Part shown: positions 15,342-23,260 of the stretch, in pieces | Layout: each line of letters starts with the position of its first letter | Position numbering within the stretch: position 1 is the stretch's first letter | Position numbers and translations under genes: made by a program | Source of the DNA: a virus | Virus record (IMG/VR): IMGVR_UViG_3300044812_000039 | Span: 1 to 46,511 of that record | Strand: one strand, 5' to 3' | DNA: 46,511 nucleotides | Notes under the pieces: model-generated | What the model was told of the DNA's origin: nothing | Database searches by the model: none | What the model saw: the letters and a program-made list of their open reading frames with translations, nothing else

Positions 15342-16021
15342 CGCCGCACCCGAAGAATCCGAAGAAGCACCCGGCGAAGCAGCTCGATCGCTACGAACTC
15401 GTCGTCGCCGGCGATCCCGCGAAGAAGAAGAAAGGCAACGGCTGGAGGCGCGCGATCGTCGTCTCGAGGCGCTCGCTGTTCATCATCAAAGGCAACGGTG
15501 CCTGGCAAATGGCGATGCGCCGCGGCTGGGATGTGCCCGTCGAATTCCAGGACTACAAGTCGGAAGCCGAGGAACTGCGCGATCTCATCGCCGACAATCG
15601 TCTCGCCGAGCTTGCCGAAACCGACGACGACAAGTTGCAGGCGTTGCTCGCGGGCCTCGATGCCGCGGACCTCCAGCTAACCGGCTTCGATGCCGGCGAC
15701 CTGGAGAAGATGATCCGCGACAGCAATGTTCCCGAAGGCGAGTTCCCGATCACCGCGAAGCTCGGCGAGTCATACGACTACGTCGTCATCTTCACGACCA
15801 ACGACACCGAGTTCGCGTTTCTCCAGACACTCCTCGGGATCCAACAGGAGCGATCCTACAAGAAAACCGGCATCGGCCTCGGCCGCGCCATTCCGCTCGA
15901 GCGAGCATTGAAAGCACTTCGTGAAAATCGTCATTCCCTCGATGTCCAGGGCCGCGACGATGACGACGCATCGGCTTCTGCCAAGCGCCGTCGTCTGCGT
16001 TCCCGAAAGCCAGCGCGCTGA
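15323..16021 (+). CDS. ParB-like nuclease-domain protein
   Basis: 232 residues from ATG 15323. The opening DLTPHPKNPKKHPAKQLDR and the later DLIADNRLAELAE and GFDAGDLEKM fit the ParB-like N-terminal domain used by phage proteins that are often joined to DNA methylases. Here the usual GHGR-type box is replaced (IIKGNGAWQMAMRRG), and no methylase follows; the tail is short and basic. A second, separate ParB-family protein is at 6679. Confidence 0.7.
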   Translation: MPSADLTPHPKNPKKHPAKQLDRYELVVAGDPAKKKKGNGWRRAIVVSRRSLFIIKGNGAWQMAMRRGWDVPVEFQDYKSEAEELRDLIADNRLAELAETDDDKLQALLAGLDAADLQLTGFDAGDLEKMIRDSNVPEGEFPITAKLGESYDYVVIFTTNDTEFAFLQTLLGIQQERSYKKTGIGLGRAIPLERALKALRENRHSLDVQGRDDDDASASAKRRRLRSRKPAR

Positions 16022-16217
16022 ATATCAGCAACGTCTGCGAGATGATCTCGCGTACTACGCTCATTTCGCTACGCGGCCGTCCGTTCTCACGCATCCGGAT
16101 TCCGTCCGCGGTTTAACTCCGAAGTTAAACCAATACTGCAGCGCTGCAGCTGCCGGATCAGCTCCTGGTCCGGTACTTCCGTCAGAACACGATCGACGAC
16201 GTCGCGAGCGTCGATGA
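15921..16217 (+). pseudogene. truncated gene resembling phage KIVIPS-type proteins
   Basis: From GTG 15921 the product (KIVIPSMSRAATMTTHRLL, VVCVPESQRAEYQ, then HPDSVRGLTPKLN) looks like the N-terminal ~70 residues of a phage protein family that begins with a glycosyltransferase-like strand and S-x-R-A turn. Just after PKLN the coding quality collapses at a palindrome (16110-16131) and the frame runs on as an Ala/Arg-rich shadow. The family members I recall are much longer. It overlaps the end of the preceding gene by 101 bases. Confidence 0.5.
16110..16149. repeat. two palindromes at a gene junction
   Basis: GGTTTAAC and GTTAAACC (16110-16131, 6-bp loop) form a perfect inverted repeat, followed at 16136-16149 by the perfect 14-bp palindrome CTGCAGCGCTGCAG. 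They sit where the reading frame of the upstream gene fails and that of the next remnant begins, so they may mark a deletion or insertion scar, or be an operator. Confidence 0.6.
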
Positions 16218-16317
16218 GGACACGCAAACCCGCGACATCGTCGTCACGCTGCGATCGGGCGAGACGGAGCGTTGGAAATACATCACCGATCTAGGCTGGA
16301 TTCCGGACGAGTCCTAA
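16129..16317 (+). pseudogene. start-less coding remnant
   Basis: A clearly protein-like frame runs from about 16144 to TAA 16315-16317 (57 residues; RYFRQNTIDDVASVDED, later RWKYITDLGWIPDES). It is bounded upstream by an in-frame TAA at 16126-16128 and contains no ATG, GTG or TTG before its coding part. It is therefore either the 3' end of a gene cut by a deletion or a frame-shifted continuation of an upstream gene. Confidence 0.5.
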
Positions 16318-16332
16318 CTCATTGTCCGGCGA

Positions 16333-16692
16333 GTGAGCGCGCAAGACGCAAAAGAAGCAGCCGACGATTTTGTCGCCAAGCGGCGACTGCAACCGGCGGC
16401 GAAGGGTGACAAGCGCAAGTTCCAACTCGTCACGTTCGTGACCGAGGAAGATTGCCGCTTCTTCTATCCGCGTGGCTCGTTAGGCTGGCAGCAGAAGTTC
16501 AACACCTACATCTCTCGAGCGCTGCGCGAACGTTACGGGATCCGCGTGCAACGGATCGCCCTCAGTCAGGGCGATTACGAGGACTGGTGCCGCCGAAATG
16601 CGGCTGGCCTGTTCGGCGACGGTGCTCCGCCGAAGATGCCTAGTCCGCGCGAATTCGCCGATTCGCACCTTCGGCTGATCGATCCCAAGTAA
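16333..16692 (+). CDS. hypothetical protein
   Basis: 119 residues from GTG 16333. A compact alpha/beta protein rich in aromatic residues (CRFFYPRGSLGWQQKFNTYI, RIALSQGDYEDW). No recognised family. Confidence 0.6.
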   Translation: MSAQDAKEAADDFVAKRRLQPAAKGDKRKFQLVTFVTEEDCRFFYPRGSLGWQQKFNTYISRALRERYGIRVQRIALSQGDYEDWCRRNAAGLFGDGAPPKMPSPREFADSHLRLIDPK

Positions 16693-16828
16693 CTTTCCCC
16701 GGGGGCGGGGCACAGCGGCGGCTTAGGCATCGGCCTTGCCACGCGACGGTTTATTTCAGCGACGATTGCTTTAGCGCGACGTCCCGAATTGCGGCTGCGA
16801 AACTCTCATTCGTAGTCAGAAAACCAAC
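16693..16828. other. intergenic region with no recognised gene
   Basis: Part of a 172-bp gap. It opens with a GC-rich CCCCGGGGGCGGGG stretch that can fold on itself; the rest shows no reading frame, tRNA or clear promoter. The gap ends with the 29-nt leader repeat. Confidence 0.5.
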
Positions 16829-16857
16829 ACGGAAGAGCCGACCGACCAAACGGGCAC
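16829..16857 (+). promoter_or_regulatory. 29-nt gene-start leader, copy 1
   Basis: Exact 29-nt repeat of 17646-17674, beginning ACGGAAGAGCCGACC and ending AAACGGGCAC, seven bases before ATG 16865. There is no Shine-Dalgarno site between the repeat and the start, so the repeat itself is the likely 5' untranslated control element. Confidence 0.75.
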
Positions 16858-16864
16858 AAGACGA

Positions 16865-17569
16865 ATGGACACACCTAAAGAAGTCATCGAAAAACTGCGG
16901 AAGCTGCTCCGCCTCGGCGAGTCATCGAACATGCACGAGGCGGAGCTCGCGATGCAGCGCGCTCAGGAAATCGCGACCAAGTATCGCATCTCGCTGAGCG
17001 AACTGAGCGAGACAGAGCAGAACGCAGAGGGCTACACGCGCGAGGACATCCGCCGCAAACGCACCTTCCATCAACGCTTCGTCGACTGGATTGTGCGCAA
17101 GCACTTCAACGTCCACGTGATTCTGAAGAGCGACGGCGGTGTCTGGTACGTCGGCAAGCCGAGCGACATCGAGTTCGCGAAGTTCGTGAACGACTACCTT
17201 TGCGCCGAGTTCCCGCGCCAGTGGGGATTCTTCCGCAAGACGTGCGCCGGCGCGCACATGCACACCTTCTTCCACGGCATGTGGAAAGGGCTCGATGAGA
17301 AGCTGACCGAAGCGCGCGAGGCGACGATCCGCCGCGAGTTCATCGGCCGCACCGACGCCGCTAACAAGTTCGCGCTCGTCGTGGTGAGCGAGAAGAAAGC
17401 GCTCGCGCTGGCGGTGCACGGCTTTTTTCCGAAGCTCGGCAACGCCGGCCGCGGCACGCTCTACAACAACAACGCTGCCAGCTTCGCCGGCGGACACGCC
17501 GCGGGGCGCAGCGTCAATATCAGCCGTCCGCTCGGTGGTGGAAGGGCGCCGGTCGCGCGGCTGCGGTAG
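16865..17569 (+). CDS. DUF2786-domain protein
   Basis: 234 residues. The first ~45 (IEKLRKLLRLGESSNMHEAE, then MQRAQEIATKYRI) match DUF2786, and the following part fits the associated C-terminal domain seen in many phages and actinobacteria. The C-terminus is Gly/Asn/Arg-rich. Function of the family is unknown to me. Expression is probably set by the leader repeat just upstream and ends at the hairpin at 17578-17618. Confidence 0.75.
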   Translation: MDTPKEVIEKLRKLLRLGESSNMHEAELAMQRAQEIATKYRISLSELSETEQNAEGYTREDIRRKRTFHQRFVDWIVRKHFNVHVILKSDGGVWYVGKPSDIEFAKFVNDYLCAEFPRQWGFFRKTCAGAHMHTFFHGMWKGLDEKLTEAREATIRREFIGRTDAANKFALVVVSEKKALALAVHGFFPKLGNAGRGTLYNNNAASFAGGHAAGRSVNISRPLGGGRAPVARLR

Positions 17570-17577
17570 TTCCCACA

Positions 17578-17618
17578 CCGCCGTTTTCTCGCTTTCCGAT
17601 AAAGCAGGAAAACGGCGG
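17578..17618 (+). terminator. strong hairpin after the DUF2786 gene
   Basis: CCGCCGTTTTC (17578-17588) pairs exactly with GAAAACGGCGG (17608-17618); inside, GCTTT and AAAGC pair again. The stem begins eight bases after the stop. No U-tract follows, so it may act as an mRNA 3' stabiliser or weak terminator rather than a classical one. Confidence 0.6.
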
Positions 17619-17645
17619 CAGGGAGCAATCACGCTCCACAACAAA

Positions 17646-17674
17646 ACGGAAGAGCCGACCGACCAAACGGGCAC
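17646..17674 (+). promoter_or_regulatory. 29-nt gene-start leader, copy 2
   Basis: Identical over 29 bases to copy 1, ending nine bases before ATG 17684 with an A-rich spacer. Two exact copies in a phage genome at the same position relative to start codons imply selection or recent duplication. Confidence 0.75.
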
Positions 17675-17683
17675 TGGAAAAAA

Positions 17684-18034
17684 ATGCATAAAAGCATAAG
17701 CAAAATCCGCTCAGCGGGATTCGTGAAGATCAACCAGCTCGTGCGCGCCGCCGCGCACCTGAAGGAACTGAAACCGGCGTTCGCCGAGTGGCAGGCGGGC
17801 GAAATCTACGTCTGCAAAAAGACGGGCACCTACCGCTACCGCTTCGGCGTTCTCAGCAAGTCGGTCACGCCATGGAGCGCGATCGTCGAGAAGCTGTTCA
17901 CTTCGCCCGCCGGCTTCGCCTTCGCCGCGATGGTGCTCGCGCCGGAGACGAAGGAATCCATCACGCAACCCCTCGCCCTGCCGGCGCCGTCCACCGATCG
18001 CGTCGACGTCGTCGCGCTCGCGAACGCAGCCTAA
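17684..18034 (+). CDS. hypothetical protein
   Basis: 116 residues, basic N-terminus (HKSISKIRSAGFVKINQLVR), a central strand pair (GEIYVCKKTGTYRYRFGV) and a Pro/Ala-rich end. No family recognised. Preceded by leader copy 2. Confidence 0.6.
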   Translation: MHKSISKIRSAGFVKINQLVRAAAHLKELKPAFAEWQAGEIYVCKKTGTYRYRFGVLSKSVTPWSAIVEKLFTSPAGFAFAAMVLAPETKESITQPLALPAPSTDRVDVVALANAA

Positions 18035-18038
18035 TCCG

Positions 18039-18266
18039 ATGCGCACGCTCACCGTCTCAAAGCTGTTCCGCCCGTTGAAGTGGAGCACGCAGTTCGTGCC
18101 GTTCATCCGCGTCAGCGGGAACTGGCTCGCGTCGGCCGGATTCAATCCGGGCGAAAAGGTCACCGTGCGCGTCGAGAACGGCGCGCTGATCATCGAGCCG
18201 TTCCTTGAGCGGTTAAGCAAAAACAGTTCAGTTTGCGATTTTTCGCAAAACGGAGGTCAGCGATGA
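18039..18266 (+). CDS. SymE-like protein
   Basis: 75 residues. Residues ~20-54 (VPFIRVSGNWL, AGFNPGEKVTVRVENGAL) match the SymE/AbrB-like swapped-hairpin domain of the SymE toxin family, whose E. coli member is an SOS-induced RNA-condensing toxin. No antisense antitoxin RNA can be recognised. The gene overlaps the AAA+ gene by ATGA, suggesting operon use rather than a free-standing toxin. Confidence 0.65.
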   Translation: MRTLTVSKLFRPLKWSTQFVPFIRVSGNWLASAGFNPGEKVTVRVENGALIIEPFLERLSKNSSVCDFSQNGGQR

Positions 18267-18895
18267 TCGACGACTACAATCACGCGCTCGTCGGGCCCGC
18301 CGCCTCCGTTTTGGGGGCGGCGCGGCAGCTGGCGGCGAAGCACAACCCGCTAGCGGTGTTGCTCGAGGGCGACCCGGGAGTAGGGAAGGGGCACGTCGCC
18401 GACACCGTCGCGCTCGAGCTGACCGGCTCGGAGTTCGCGATCGAACACATCAACGGGCAGTCGCTGAGCGTCGACACGTTGCGCTTATGGAAACATCGTA
18501 GCGCTTTTGGAAACCTGTTCAGCGCCTGGACAGTCAAACGCGTCGACGAAATCGATCAGGCCAGCAGTTCCGCGATGGCGGAGCTGCTCAGCTACCTCGA
18601 TTACCTGCCGCGCGGCCTCGCGATCATTGCCACGACTAACGAGTTTGCGAAATTGCGCACACTCACGAAAGGCCGGCTGGAGTCCCGCTTTATCCGGCTT
18701 CACGTGGACGCGCCGAGTGTCGACGTAACTACGGCGTTCTTGCGGCGGAGATATCGCCTGGCCCGGTCACACGCGGAAGCGATCGCCGGCGGGGCGGTAC
18801 CGGAAGGTTGCCTGCCCTCGGTCGGCTGCAACATGCGCAGCGCCATCAATGACGCCAAAGGCCTGACGGCCGCGCAGAAAGCGAGGGCGGCATGA
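18263..18895 (+). CDS. AAA+ ATPase
   Basis: 210 residues, only the ATPase core. Walker A GDPGVGKG at 36-43, Walker B VDEID at 94-98, sensor 1 Asn126 in ATTNE, and a candidate arginine finger in RLESRF (Arg142). Clamp-loader/RuvB/RarA-like arrangement, but shorter than RarA, which carries an additional C-terminal MgsA domain. Such a domain is encoded two genes downstream (19175). Confidence 0.8.
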   Translation: MIDDYNHALVGPAASVLGAARQLAAKHNPLAVLLEGDPGVGKGHVADTVALELTGSEFAIEHINGQSLSVDTLRLWKHRSAFGNLFSAWTVKRVDEIDQASSSAMAELLSYLDYLPRGLAIIATTNEFAKLRTLTKGRLESRFIRLHVDAPSVDVTTAFLRRRYRLARSHAEAIAGGAVPEGCLPSVGCNMRSAINDAKGLTAAQKARAA

Positions 18896-19173
18896 TCGCA
18901 TTTCCACTTGGCCGCAAGATGATGACGCGCGGCATCAATGACGCGATCGCCGACGATGCGCCGTTCGCGATGGAGATCATCCTCGCGCTCGAGCGCCACG
19001 CGGCAGCCGACTTCCGCGAGATGACCGAAGACGATCAGGCGGCGAACGAGCGAGCAGTCGAGCAGGGAGACGAACGCGTTTTCTCCGCTTACGAAACCGC
19101 ACGCGGGCGCGTCTGGATTATCACCGAAGCCGATCGGTCGGCGACGACCATCCTGTTTCCGGAGGAATACTAG
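18892..19173 (+). CDS. conserved phage/plasmid protein (WIITEADRS motif)
   Basis: 93 residues. The C-terminal segment GRVWIITEADRSATTILFPE is the hallmark of a small protein common on plasmids and phages, sometimes labelled as a restriction-modification subunit without evidence. The N-terminal half contains an acidic helix. Coupled by ATGA to the AAA+ gene. Confidence 0.65.
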   Translation: MIAFPLGRKMMTRGINDAIADDAPFAMEIILALERHAAADFREMTEDDQAANERAVEQGDERVFSAYETARGRVWIITEADRSATTILFPEEY

Positions 19174-19174
19174 A

Positions 19175-19750
19175 ATGACCTTCTCCGAACTCACTACCAA
19201 GGGCGGCTACAACTGCGGCGAAGTGACGAGCGCGATGCAAAAGTGCATCCGGCGTGGTCTGGAAGAGGACGCCCTCTTCTGGGCCACCGAGCTCGATCTC
19301 ACCGGCTACGGTGAATACGTCTGGAAACGGCTTAGAATCATCGCGAGCGAGGACGTGGGGTTAGCAGACTCGCACGCGGCGTCGACGATCTACAGCCTCT
19401 ATCAGAGCTGGCAGCTGCAGAGGAAATTGAAGGACACAAAGCACGCGCCCGAACGCCTGTTCCTCGTCCACGCTGTACTAATCCTGAGCCGAGCGCCGAA
19501 ATCTCGCACAGTCGATCACGCGCTCATCGCGATGTACGAGGCGACGCGCGAGCGGAGAGGCATTCCAGACTTCGCGCTGGACCGGCACACCGCGCGCGGA
19601 CGCAAGCTTCGCCGCGGCTGGCGGCACTTCTGGGAGCACGGAGCCAAACTACTGAACAAATGTTCAGGTCACGACCCCTACGAGGCCACGGCACGCGGCG
19701 TGCGACAGGACAAACAGACGAACTTCGATTTCAACGGAGGCGACCTGTGA
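19175..19750 (+). CDS. RarA/MgsA C-terminal-domain protein
   Basis: 191 residues. The segment ALFWATELDLTGYGEYVWKR, followed by LRIIASEDVGLADSHA, and later SRAPKSRTVDHALIAMYEA parallels the C-terminal tetramerisation region of the replication-associated recombination ATPase RarA (MgsA): Ala-x-Tyr/Phe-Trp, then IASEDVG-x-AD, then APKS. The AAA+ part is missing here and encoded separately at 18263. A split RarA-like system acting at stalled forks is an inference. Confidence 0.7.
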   Translation: MTFSELTTKGGYNCGEVTSAMQKCIRRGLEEDALFWATELDLTGYGEYVWKRLRIIASEDVGLADSHAASTIYSLYQSWQLQRKLKDTKHAPERLFLVHAVLILSRAPKSRTVDHALIAMYEATRERRGIPDFALDRHTARGRKLRRGWRHFWEHGAKLLNKCSGHDPYEATARGVRQDKQTNFDFNGGDL

Positions 19751-19959
19751 ACAGCGAACTCGAAAAGATCATCGAAGCGCTCGTCGCGAAGCACGGGGTC
19801 GCGAAAGTGAAGCGCGAACTGGAGTCACTGCTCGGGAATCCAAAATGGAAGTGGCACGAGTGGCAGACCGTCTGCAACTACGTCGATCGCGTCGGGCGAC
19901 GGAAACCGAGCGCTAATTGTAAGAGCCGGAAGAGACAAGCGCCGAGGTGCCGTCAATAA
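19747..19959 (+). CDS. hypothetical small protein
   Basis: 70 residues from GTG 19747 (overlaps the preceding TGA). N-terminal half helical (SELEKIIEALVAKHGVAKVK), C-terminus basic with two Cys. Its last 47 bases overlap the convergent minus-strand gene. Confidence 0.5.
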   Translation: MNSELEKIIEALVAKHGVAKVKRELESLLGNPKWKWHEWQTVCNYVDRVGRRKPSANCKSRKRQAPRCRQ

Positions 19960-20140
19960 ACCACACGCGAAGCGCGTAATGCGCGCCGTCGCGTGCGATC
20001 TGCACCGCGTTGCTCGCGCAAAGCAGATTGCTCGATCGCCTGAGACCGGCGTTGGTCGCGATGTCACGGATGATCTGCGCCATGAACGTCTGGAAACATT
20101 TGGCCGGCTTGTTGCCCCCGTAGTCGTCTGCTGTATTCAT
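19913..20140 (-). CDS. minus-strand small protein, moron-like
   Basis: 75 residues from ATG 20140 (minus). The product (KCFQTFMAQIIRDIATNAGL, YALRVWFIDGTSALVSSG) looks real while no plus-strand frame does across 19960-20192. It stands alone against the direction of its neighbours, just before the packaging genes. Function unknown. Confidence 0.55.
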   Translation of the reverse strand: MNTADDYGGNKPAKCFQTFMAQIIRDIATNAGLRRSSNLLCASNAVQIARDGAHYALRVWFIDGTSALVSSGSYN

Positions 20141-20173
20141 CCGTTCTAGCGCGATGCGCTGAACGTAAAACCT

Positions 20174-20179
20174 TCGACA
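20174..20179 (+). promoter_or_regulatory. start-proximal element before the terminase genes
   Basis: TTCGACAC, a variant of the TTGACA element, lies 19 nt before the GTG at 20193. The following bases end CCAGCGTG, almost the same as in the copy before 38963. Confidence 0.45.
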
Positions 20180-20192
20180 CTGCACCTCCAGC

Positions 20193-21179
20193 GTGAAGTT
20201 CACGCCGGAAGACCTGCAGAAGATCGAGACGAAGAAGCTCGCGAACATCATTCGCAAGCTGAATGCCGGCGGCACTCTCACAGCGCGCGAGGATCGCATT
20301 CTCGCAGAGGCGAAGCTGAGCGGGGGAGAGCCACTCCAGACATCTGCTGCGGCGAATTTCGTCAGCACCTGGGACGAGCTGGCGAAGAATATAGGCGTCA
20401 CGCGCCGGACTCTGCAGACCTGGCGCATCGACGAGAAGCTCGGGCCTCAGTGCCCGCCTACTCGCGCCGGCGGGCAGCACGACGTCACCGCCTGGCTCGA
20501 GTTCATGGTCCGCTTCGGACTGAAACGCGCCGACGAACAATTCCATCCCGACGATCTGCCGGATGACGATCGTCGGTCGACGCGCGACTGGAAGAACGAG
20601 CGCGAGAAATTGATGTGCGTGCGCCTGCAGCGCGACATCGATCGCGACGACGGCAAGCTCCTCGTCGCGGACGAGCTGGAGATTCCCGTAGGCGCGACGT
20701 GGCTTGCGTTTCAGAACCGTTACTCGCAATTCCCGGAGCGCGCGGCCGGCCGCTGCACCGGCTTTGACGACAGCTACGAAGTCGAAGCGCGCATGCGCGA
20801 AATTGTCGATGCGGACCTGCGCGACCTGAACGCCGCTCGGTATCTCGACGAATCACTCAGCGACATCCTGAACACGCTGCCAGTCGACGAAGAAACCGAA
20901 CGCCTGATCGATCTCGTCACTTTCGCCGGCCAGGACCGCGCGAACCTGATGCTCCTGATTGAGCGCGTCGCTCGTGCGGCGCTGCAGCGGATCGGGCGCT
21001 GTGCGATCGCGCAAACTCGATCTCCAGACTCCGGACCTGAAAACACTTCAGGTGCCACTGCTCAGCCGGAGACAGCAGCGGTGCCAGCCGATCCCATTGC
21101 CGCCCCGTGCGCATCAGCGAAGCCTCAGTCAAAGCCACGCCGCAAAGCTAAGAGAGTGACACGCCGCCGCAAGGCGTGA
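20193..21179 (+). CDS. terminase small subunit candidate
   Basis: 328 residues from GTG 20193. A predicted HTH (WDELAKNIGVTRRTLQTWR) near residue 60-78 resembles the Nu1-type DNA recognition domain of small terminases; a charged helical middle and a basic Arg/Lys-rich tail follow. It directly precedes the large subunit with a GTGA overlap. It is longer than lambda Nu1 (181 residues). Confidence 0.7.
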   Translation: MKFTPEDLQKIETKKLANIIRKLNAGGTLTAREDRILAEAKLSGGEPLQTSAAANFVSTWDELAKNIGVTRRTLQTWRIDEKLGPQCPPTRAGGQHDVTAWLEFMVRFGLKRADEQFHPDDLPDDDRRSTRDWKNEREKLMCVRLQRDIDRDDGKLLVADELEIPVGATWLAFQNRYSQFPERAAGRCTGFDDSYEVEARMREIVDADLRDLNAARYLDESLSDILNTLPVDEETERLIDLVTFAGQDRANLMLLIERVARAALQRIGRCAIAQTRSPDSGPENTSGATAQPETAAVPADPIAAPCASAKPQSKPRRKAKRVTRRRKA

Positions 21180-23260
21180 CAAATGCCCGCCCGGCATCGG
21201 GCTTCATCAACGCGCGTGAATGGGTGAGGGGACTCATCCGCGCAACGGTCCGGCCGCGGCCGCGCATGCGCATCTGGCAGTGGGCCGACAAGAACGTCGT
21301 CATTCCCGACAACGGGTTCGAGCCCGGGCCGCTCAACACAAACCGCTTCCCGATCTTTCGCGGGCTCTACGATCTCGCGCAGAAACGCGGCGTTCACTAC
21401 GTGACGCTCTGCGCCAGCGCGCGCGTCGGCAAAACGCTCTTCTCGATCGTCTGCGCGCTCTACTGGATCGCGGAGCGCGTTGGATCCGCCGCCTGGCTCG
21501 ATCCGAGCAAGAGCAGCGCGGTCAAGTTCGTGAAGGACGAGCTCGAGGATTTCCTCCTGCTCTGTCCGCCGGTCCGCGCACTCGCCGTCCGCTCGAAAAC
21601 CCTCTGGACGACGCTTTGGAAGACGTTTCGGGGAAAAGTTCTCCGAATCATTGGCTCCGGCGCAGAGGCGGACCTGCACGGGTTCAACGCCTCGTTCCTG
21701 AATCTAAACGAGCTCGATCGCGCCCGACCGCAGACTGAGAGCGACGCCGCCAGCTACGAGAAGCTGATTGCGCGCACAAACCTTTACGCGCGCACCAGGC
21801 TCATCGTGGAGAACTCGACGCCAGGCGAAGGCGGCGAGCTGTCGGCAATCTGGCGCAAGTTCCAGAAGGGCTCGCAGCATCATTGTTACCTCCCGTGCCC
21901 GCATTGCAGCGAGTCGGGGCCCACAGACTGGCAGCCGCGACCGTGGGACGACGTCGAGGCCGGCCGTTCGCCGCAGTCGTACGATGTACGACTCAAAGGA
22001 TGGCAGCGGCTGACCTTCACCCCGGAGACGAAGCTCGTCCCGTTCGACGAAGATCTGAACCCGCTGCCAAAGGGCACTCCAAAGGACAAGTGGCGCGAGG
22101 AAACCACTGGCGGGATCCGCTTCCAGCAATTCGCGATCTGGGCGGAGCGCACCTGCAGCTACGACGCCACGAAGAAGGAGCGCTACAAAGTCGGTTACGA
22201 TACCGACGCCGTCGACCGCGGCGCGACTTACAAGTGCGCCCACTGCGAGAAAGACATCCCCTGGCTAAAGCTGGAGTGGATGCTGGCCCGCTTTCGCTGG
22301 GTTTCGCATAACCCGGCGGCGCCGTCCGATCGCATCTCGGCGCACCTGTGGAAAGCCTACTCGCCGTTCGAGACCTGGGGCGCGATCGCGAAAGAGTTCA
22401 TCGAGGCGAAAGGCGACGTCGGCGCGCTGATCAAGTTCGAGAACCTGACCAAAGGTCTGCCGTTCATTCGCCAAGGCGCCGCCGTCAAGGAAGAGGATAT
22501 CGATCGCGCGGTCGCGCGCACGCCGGTCCGCTACGCGAAAGGCGAGATTCCGCGCGAGGCCGAGATCCTGACGATGACCGTCGATAAGCAGGGATCGTCG
22601 TTTTGGTATGGAATTCGCGCATGGGGCGTTCTCTGGGATCATCCGGATCAGCCGACCTGGAGCGCCCTCGTCGATTGGGGCGAGGCGGTCAGCTGGGATC
22701 AAATCCTCGAGCTCGCCGGTGCGAAGGAAGACGGCCGCGGCAAGCTGAGGCGCTTCACGTGGCGCGATCCGGTCTCCGGCCGCGCGCGTGAGTATGACGT
22801 CACTCTCGGTCTGGTGGATTCCGGCTTTGAGCAGGAGGACGTGTGGGAGTTCTGCTTAAAGCAGGGCGGTGGGCTCTTCGATCCGTACAAAGGCGGCGAC
22901 TTATCTAAGACGGGCGGCGCGAAAGTTCGAGTGGCGAAAGTGCTCGATGGGAAGCTCGATCTCTACTGGTGCTGGTCCGACTTCTTCGCCCGCAACCTCT
23001 ACTACGATTGTGTCCTCTGGGGCACCGAGTTCGGCGATCCGGTACACTGGTGGCTGCCGGGCAACCTTGATGACGATTACAAGAAGCAGCTCTGCGATGA
23101 ATACCGCGACGACGACACCGGCAAGTGGGCCACGCGCACAAAGAACAACCACCTGGGCGACATGGAGAAGATGCAGCGCGTGTTGCGCGATCCGGTTGAG
23201 GAACTGATGGACGCGATCCGCGCGCAGCGCTCGATCGACGAGGAAGCGAAAGCTGCCTAA
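21176..23260 (+). CDS. terminase large subunit (gpA family)
   Basis: 694 residues; packages DNA into proheads using ATP and cuts it with a nuclease domain. Walker A-like CASARVGKT (79-87, Lys86), Walker B FLNLNELDR with Glu179, coupling segment NSTPG near 213-217, a zinc pair CPHC at 241-244 and a second one CAHC near 350. The C-terminal nuclease half begins at about TMTVDKQGSSFWYGI, with candidate Asp. The motifs and length fit the lambda gpA/GpA-type family, which makes cohesive ends. Starts at GTG 21176. Confidence 0.93.
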   Translation: MTNARPASGFINAREWVRGLIRATVRPRPRMRIWQWADKNVVIPDNGFEPGPLNTNRFPIFRGLYDLAQKRGVHYVTLCASARVGKTLFSIVCALYWIAERVGSAAWLDPSKSSAVKFVKDELEDFLLLCPPVRALAVRSKTLWTTLWKTFRGKVLRIIGSGAEADLHGFNASFLNLNELDRARPQTESDAASYEKLIARTNLYARTRLIVENSTPGEGGELSAIWRKFQKGSQHHCYLPCPHCSESGPTDWQPRPWDDVEAGRSPQSYDVRLKGWQRLTFTPETKLVPFDEDLNPLPKGTPKDKWREETTGGIRFQQFAIWAERTCSYDATKKERYKVGYDTDAVDRGATYKCAHCEKDIPWLKLEWMLARFRWVSHNPAAPSDRISAHLWKAYSPFETWGAIAKEFIEAKGDVGALIKFENLTKGLPFIRQGAAVKEEDIDRAVARTPVRYAKGEIPREAEILTMTVDKQGSSFWYGIRAWGVLWDHPDQPTWSALVDWGEAVSWDQILELAGAKEDGRGKLRRFTWRDPVSGRAREYDVTLGLVDSGFEQEDVWEFCLKQGGGLFDPYKGGDLSKTGGAKVRVAKVLDGKLDLYWCWSDFFARNLYYDCVLWGTEFGDPVHWWLPGNLDDDYKKQLCDEYRDDDTGKWATRTKNNHLGDMEKMQRVLRDPVEELMDAIRAQRSIDEEAKAA

